DNA of 9,819 bases from contig JAAZLP010000425.1 of the NCBI GenBank assembly GCA_012799265.1, positions 1 to 9,819 on the forward strand, read 5' to 3'. This DNA comes from Phyllobacteriaceae bacterium (GTDB taxonomy: Bacteria > Pseudomonadota > Alphaproteobacteria > Rhizobiales > Devosiaceae). A model generated the notes under the pieces. It was not told the DNA's origin, searched no databases, and was given only the letters and a program-made list of their open reading frames with translations. This document shows positions 7,072-9,819 of the stretch, in pieces (the stretch's first letter is position 1; every line of letters starts with the position of its first letter). The translations under genes and the position numbers were made by a program.

Positions 7072-8027
7072 GCGCCATGCTCCTGTTTGTCATTGCCGCT
7101 CAGCGCCTTCACATAGAAGTAGCCAAGCACCATCAGGATCGCGAAGAGCAGTACCGAATAGGCAGCCGCCACACCCCAGCGCTGTCGGCCGAAGGCCAGT
7201 TCGTAAATATGGGTGATCCAGATATGGGAGGCGTTGGACGGCCCGCCGCCCGTCGTGATCCAGGGGATGATGAAGGAATTGAAGTTCGCCACGGCCAGCA
7301 GCAGGATCGTGACGGTCGAGACGCCGCGCAGATGCGGGAAGGTCACGTGCCAGAAGCGCTGCCAGGCGGAAGCGCCATCGACCTTGGCCGCGCGCAGCAG
7401 TTGATCCGGCACGGTCTGGAGACCCGCCATCAGCATGATCATGGCAAAGGGGAATTCGCGCCAGATATTGACGACGATGAGCGAGGGCAGGACCGTGTGC
7501 ACATTGTCGATGAAATTGGGCTGTCGATCGGCAAGGCCCAGTTGCACCATGACGGCACCGAGCACGCCGAAATCGGAGTGGTATATCCACTTCCAGATAT
7601 AGGAGGCGGCGACGGCACTGATCACCCACGGAATGATGAGAATGGCGCGCAGGATCGCGCGGCCGACGAAATCCCGATGCAGTGCCAAGGCGGCGCCGAA
7701 GCCGAGCACGAAGGCGATCAGTGTGGAGGCGATGGTCCAGATGAAGGTATTGACCGTCACCTTCCAGAACACGTCGCTGGAGAGGATCGTGGAATAGTTT
7801 TCGGTGCCGACAAAAACCTTGTCGCGCAGCTGCAGGCCGGGCGGGGTTTTGAAGAAGCTGAGCTCGACCGTGTAGTAGATCGGATAGGCGATGACGACGA
7901 GCATCACCACAATGGCGGGCAGCACGTAGAGGTAATCGGCGCGGCTCGCCCACATCTGCTGGAAAACATTGGGTCGCTTGATGTCAGCGCGCTGCAGGGC
8001 AGCGGCATGGCCTGTCGCGATGGTCAT
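7068..8027 (-). CDS. Inner-membrane permease of a CUT1 carbohydrate ABC importer, MalF/UgpA type
   Basis: A 319-residue permease of the COG1175 class, partner of the MalG-type subunit. It has a cytoplasmic N-terminus of about 30 residues, a first membrane segment at about 31-58 (YVLPAIVVMLVVIAYPIYY), a periplasmic loop (FVGTENYSTILSS), and the coupling loop near 205-235 (PDQLLRAAKVDGASAWQRFW, then FPHLRG). The length suits a UgpA-like subunit without the long extra periplasmic domain of E. coli MalF. The ATG at 8027 has only a weak purine stretch (GAGAG, 8 nt upstream), in contrast to the strong site of the binding-protein gene before it. With the hairpin at 8058-8085, this fits low expression relative to the binding protein. 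The last 4 bp overlap the next gene. Confidence 0.94.
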   Translation of the reverse strand: MTIATGHAAALQRADIKRPNVFQQMWASRADYLYVLPAIVVMLVVIAYPIYYTVELSFFKTPPGLQLRDKVFVGTENYSTILSSDVFWKVTVNTFIWTIASTLIAFVLGFGAALALHRDFVGRAILRAILIIPWVISAVAASYIWKWIYHSDFGVLGAVMVQLGLADRQPNFIDNVHTVLPSLIVVNIWREFPFAMIMLMAGLQTVPDQLLRAAKVDGASAWQRFWHVTFPHLRGVSTVTILLLAVANFNSFIIPWITTGGGPSNASHIWITHIYELAFGRQRWGVAAAYSVLLFAILMVLGYFYVKALSGNDKQEHGA

Positions 8028-8057
8028 GGTCGGGCTCTCGTCTGGACAGGAAGGGAA

Positions 8058-8085
8058 GACCGGCAGCGCCGTCGCGCCGCCGGTC
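8058..8085. promoter_or_regulatory. Intercistronic hairpin after the binding-protein gene
   Basis: GACCGGC (8058-8064) and GCCGGTC (8079-8085) form a perfect 7-bp stem. After one A/C mismatch the inner arms GCGC (8066-8069) and GCGC (8074-8077) add 4 bp around a CGTC loop. It lies in the 79-bp gap between the binding-protein stop (8107) and the permease start (8027), the longest gap in the operon. No U-run follows in the direction of transcription, so it looks like an RNA-stabilising or partial attenuation structure (as known between malE and malF) rather than a full terminator. Confidence 0.65.
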
Positions 8086-8106
8086 GGACTTCACATGGGC
8101 TGAGCG

Positions 8107-9588
8107 TCAGAGACCGCCACCATCCCGAATGTCCCGGACCTTCTGGGCCGCATCCTTGGCTGCCTCTTCGACAGTCATCGCGCCGGTGAGGGCATTCTGC
8201 AGCATGTCCGGAATGATGATGTTCATGATTTCCGGGGTTTCAGGCAGGGTCGGGAAGGGCACGCCATAGGGCAGCATCGAGGTCGTCACGTCGAGGAACT
8301 CGATGTCGTCGAGGCGCTGCTTCATCCATTCGGTCTTGAAGCCGTTGAGATTGCCCGGGTTCGAACCCGCATAGGCCATCTTGAGGCTCCATTCCGGGCT
8401 GGTCCAGAAGCAGACCATGGCCTTGGCAGCCGGCTCGTCGACCACACCACCCTCGACATACTCTGGGTTGAGGATGTGGATGTTGGAGCCGCCGAACACC
8501 ACGGCGCGGCGGCCATCGGGGCCGGTCGGGATGAGGCCATAGCGCATATTGTCGATGACGGTCTGGGCCTTTTCCTTGTCTTCGCCGGTGGCCTTGGCCT
8601 GGAGATCGAGCATCACGTCATAGTCGGACGGGTGCGAGATCATCATGGCGAGCTGGCCGGCAAGGAACAGCGGCTGGTTGTCTGCCTGCTGGTTGGTCAG
8701 TGCCGAGACCGGAACCGACTTGTCCTTGACATACATGTCATAGGAGGCCTGCAGCGCGCGGATGCTTTCCGGGCTGTCGAGACGGATCTCGTCATAGGTC
8801 GGGTTGGGATCGGCTTCGTCAAAGACGCCGCCGCCATAGGCCCAGAGCTGCGGCATGAAGCGATAGGGCGTGTTGCCGGCATTCTTGCGGGCAACAAGGC
8901 CATAGCCGGAAATGCCAAGCGTCTCGTTGATCTGCTTGGAATAGGCGACAACATCATCCCAGGTTGCCGGCGGATTTTCCGGATCAAGGCCAGCCCGCTC
9001 GAAGATGTCGGCGTTCCAGATCAGCGCCATGGTCTCGTTATTGGTGGGGATGCCGTAGGACTTGCCTTCCCACATCACCGACTTCATGGCGCCCGGCCAG
9101 AAGTCCTCATTGTTCCAGCCAACATCCTCAGGCTTGAGTTCCTGGAGATAGCCCTTGGAGGCAAATTCCACGCCGCCCAGGATCTGGAGGCGCACCACCA
9201 TGGGGCCGGCATTGCCGAGCAGGGCAGTACGGAACTTGTCGAGCAGGTCGTTATAGGTCAGCGCCTGCTCTTCGAGCTGGATATTGGGGTAGGTGGCGCG
9301 GAAGGCTTCAAAGAAGTCACGATAATACTGGCGCAGCAGGTCGGGGTCGCCCTCGAACACACCCTGATACCAGAAGGTCAGTTTGCCTTCGTAATCGAGC
9401 GGGGTGACCGCGCCGCACTGCTCGGCAGTGTCATAGGTTTCGGTGCCGGCGATGGACCGCACATATTCCGGCGACCACTGGCTTAGATCGACGCTTTGGC
9501 CGAGCACGGAAGTGCTCATCATAGACACGGCAAGCGCAGAGACTACTGCGCCGCGCGCCAAAGCGCGGCCCATTGGGTAGTTCCTCAT
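8107..9588 (-). CDS. Periplasmic solute-binding protein of a CUT1 carbohydrate ABC importer (UgpB/MalE class)
   Basis: A 493-residue extracytoplasmic binding protein, first gene of the operon, that captures the substrate for the permeases downstream. A signal peptide is clear: basic start (MRNYPMGRALARG), hydrophobic core 14-24, probable cleavage near VLG-Q at 30/31; no lipobox Cys follows. The binding-protein fold begins at about 66-70 (GKLTFWYQG). COG1653-type features follow: YNDLLDKFRTAL, KSYGIPTNNETMALIWNADIF (as found in sugar binders) and PATWDDVVAYSKQI, then FLAGQLAMMIS in the second lobe. The roughly 35 mature residues before the fold (SQWSPEYVRSIAG..., Cys58) are an unusual extension; a second Cys is at 393. 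Start choice: AGGAGG (9594-9599) lies 5 nt before the ATG at 9588; the ATG at residue 6 is a weaker alternative. At 493 residues it is longer than the usual 410-440. The ligand is unknown; a sugar acid is inferred from the operon enzymes. Confidence 0.94.
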   Translation of the reverse strand: MRNYPMGRALARGAVVSALAVSMMSTSVLGQSVDLSQWSPEYVRSIAGTETYDTAEQCGAVTPLDYEGKLTFWYQGVFEGDPDLLRQYYRDFFEAFRATYPNIQLEEQALTYNDLLDKFRTALLGNAGPMVVRLQILGGVEFASKGYLQELKPEDVGWNNEDFWPGAMKSVMWEGKSYGIPTNNETMALIWNADIFERAGLDPENPPATWDDVVAYSKQINETLGISGYGLVARKNAGNTPYRFMPQLWAYGGGVFDEADPNPTYDEIRLDSPESIRALQASYDMYVKDKSVPVSALTNQQADNQPLFLAGQLAMMISHPSDYDVMLDLQAKATGEDKEKAQTVIDNMRYGLIPTGPDGRRAVVFGGSNIHILNPEYVEGGVVDEPAAKAMVCFWTSPEWSLKMAYAGSNPGNLNGFKTEWMKQRLDDIEFLDVTTSMLPYGVPFPTLPETPEIMNIIIPDMLQNALTGAMTVEEAAKDAAQKVRDIRDGGGL

Positions 9589-9593
9589 CTATT

Positions 9594-9640
9594 CCTCCTG
9601 TGTCCCTGCCAGCCTGTGTCGCGGCAGGTCTCCTCCTCGC
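9594..9640 (-). promoter_or_regulatory. Untranslated leader of the operon: ribosome site, hairpin and a second orphan SD-like site
   Basis: The true ribosome site is AGGAGG (9594-9599). Upstream, CCTGCC/GGCAGG (9605-9610 and 9623-9628) can form a 6-bp hairpin with a 12-nt loop. The octamer GACACAGG (minus strand) occurs twice, at 9620-9613 in the loop and at 9604-9597 overlapping the ribosome site. A further AGGAGGAG-like run (about 9631-9638) has no start codon at a usable distance. Whether this leader is regulatory is not shown. Confidence 0.4.
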
Positions 9641-9686
9641 GGTGCGTGTAACGGGCGCTTGGCCTTCTGATGCACGACCGTCATTC

Positions 9687-9698
9687 GGCAACGTTACA
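9687..9698. promoter_or_regulatory. LacI-family-like operator over the -10 region
   Basis: The minus strand reads TGTAACGTTGCC, an imperfect palindrome about a central CG (core GTAACGTTGC, 8 of 10 symmetric). LacI/GalR-family operators commonly have this form: a central CG with AA/TT flanks. It covers the -10 region of the candidate promoter, a natural site for repression. No regulator gene is in the window. Confidence 0.4.
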
Positions 9699-9718
9699 GA
9701 TGAGAAATTGCGTGTCAA
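9691..9718 (-). promoter_or_regulatory. Candidate promoter of the sugar-acid operon
   Basis: On the minus strand a perfect -35 TTGACA (9718-9713) is followed by 16 nt and TAACGT (9696-9691), only 3 of 6 to TATAAT; 17 nt gives AACGTT. It would give a leader of about 95 nt. The perfect -35 with a poor -10 fits a regulated promoter. A better -10 (TATAGT, 9733-9728) lies farther upstream but has no matching -35. Confidence 0.45.
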
Positions 9719-9819
9719 CCGAGTCTAACTATACATAATCAACAAAACTTAGTGTACGATCTTGAGCGCAGCGTGTGTATTGTTACAGGCGCTGGACGAA
9801 AAAATTTTGGAATTAACGA
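9719..9819. promoter_or_regulatory. AT-rich upstream region with a TGTA-N4-TACA inverted repeat
   Basis: No gene is seen from the operon start at 9588 to the right edge. This part is markedly AT-richer than the genes. At 9776-9787 TGTATTGTTACA has perfect TGTA/TACA ends and shares TGTAAC with the operator-like site at 9687-9698 and with a plus-strand copy at 9647-9652. On the plus strand TATACATAAT (9730-9739) could be the -10 of a divergent gene beyond the edge; no convincing -35 goes with it. Confidence 0.3.

Noticed and set aside
6148..7116. Plus-strand open frame (322 codons) opposite the MalG-type permease
   Set aside because: Charged, low-complexity, His/Glu/Arg-rich translation with no family features; it is a shadow of the permease gene.
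7077..8189. Long plus-strand open frame (370 codons) opposite the MalF-type permease
   Set aside because: It is antisense to a clear permease and binding-protein end. Its product is rich in His, Asp, Arg and Gly with no domain, as expected for shadow frames in GC-rich DNA.
8476..9486. Plus-strand open frame (336 codons) opposite the sugar-binding protein
   Set aside because: No recognisable domain, signal peptide or ribosome site; antisense to a well-supported gene.

Overview
The window is GC-rich, densely packed bacterial DNA. It looks like a chromosomal or megaplasmid piece from an alphaproteobacterium, probably of the Hyphomicrobiales (Rhizobium/Devosia-like). I infer this from base composition, gene style and the wealth of ABC uptake genes; there is no rRNA or marker gene to prove it. 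It holds eight complete genes and one partial gene, all of ordinary transporter or enzyme families. I see no phage, IS, CRISPR, tRNA, defence or secretion genes.

Left part (1-3051): a divergent ferric-iron-type (FbpABC/AfuABC-like) ABC importer. The start of a periplasmic binding protein runs leftward out of the window from 217. An ATPase (344-1405) and a double-length, internally duplicated permease (1408-3051) run rightward. The 126-bp divergent gap carries GATCA repeats and a short inverted repeat over a possible promoter. A bidirectional hairpin terminator (3067-3100) separates this unit from the next.

Right part (9588 down to 3120, minus strand): a six-gene operon that reads, in transcription order, binding protein, MalF/UgpA-like permease, MalG/UgpE-like permease, MalK/UgpC-like ATPase, enolase-superfamily sugar-acid dehydratase, RraA-family aldolase-like protein. 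Junctions are tight: a 4-bp overlap and gaps of 10, 25 and 26 bp. The exception is a 79-bp gap holding a strong hairpin just after the binding-protein gene, which probably sets a high binding-protein to permease ratio. Upstream lie a candidate TTGACA promoter and a LacI-type operator-like palindrome over its -10 region.

How the genes may work together: the carbohydrate-type (CUT1) importer brings in a sugar acid or a sugar-acid-containing oligosaccharide. The dehydratase, whose seven active-site positions match D-galactonate dehydratase DgoD at a constant offset of 9, would turn an aldonate into a 2-keto-3-deoxy acid. The RraA-family protein keeps the Arg-Asp pair of the pyruvate-forming aldolases and may cleave that product. 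The exact substrate cannot be read from the sequence. This possible kinase-free sugar-acid route is the most interesting hypothesis in the window.
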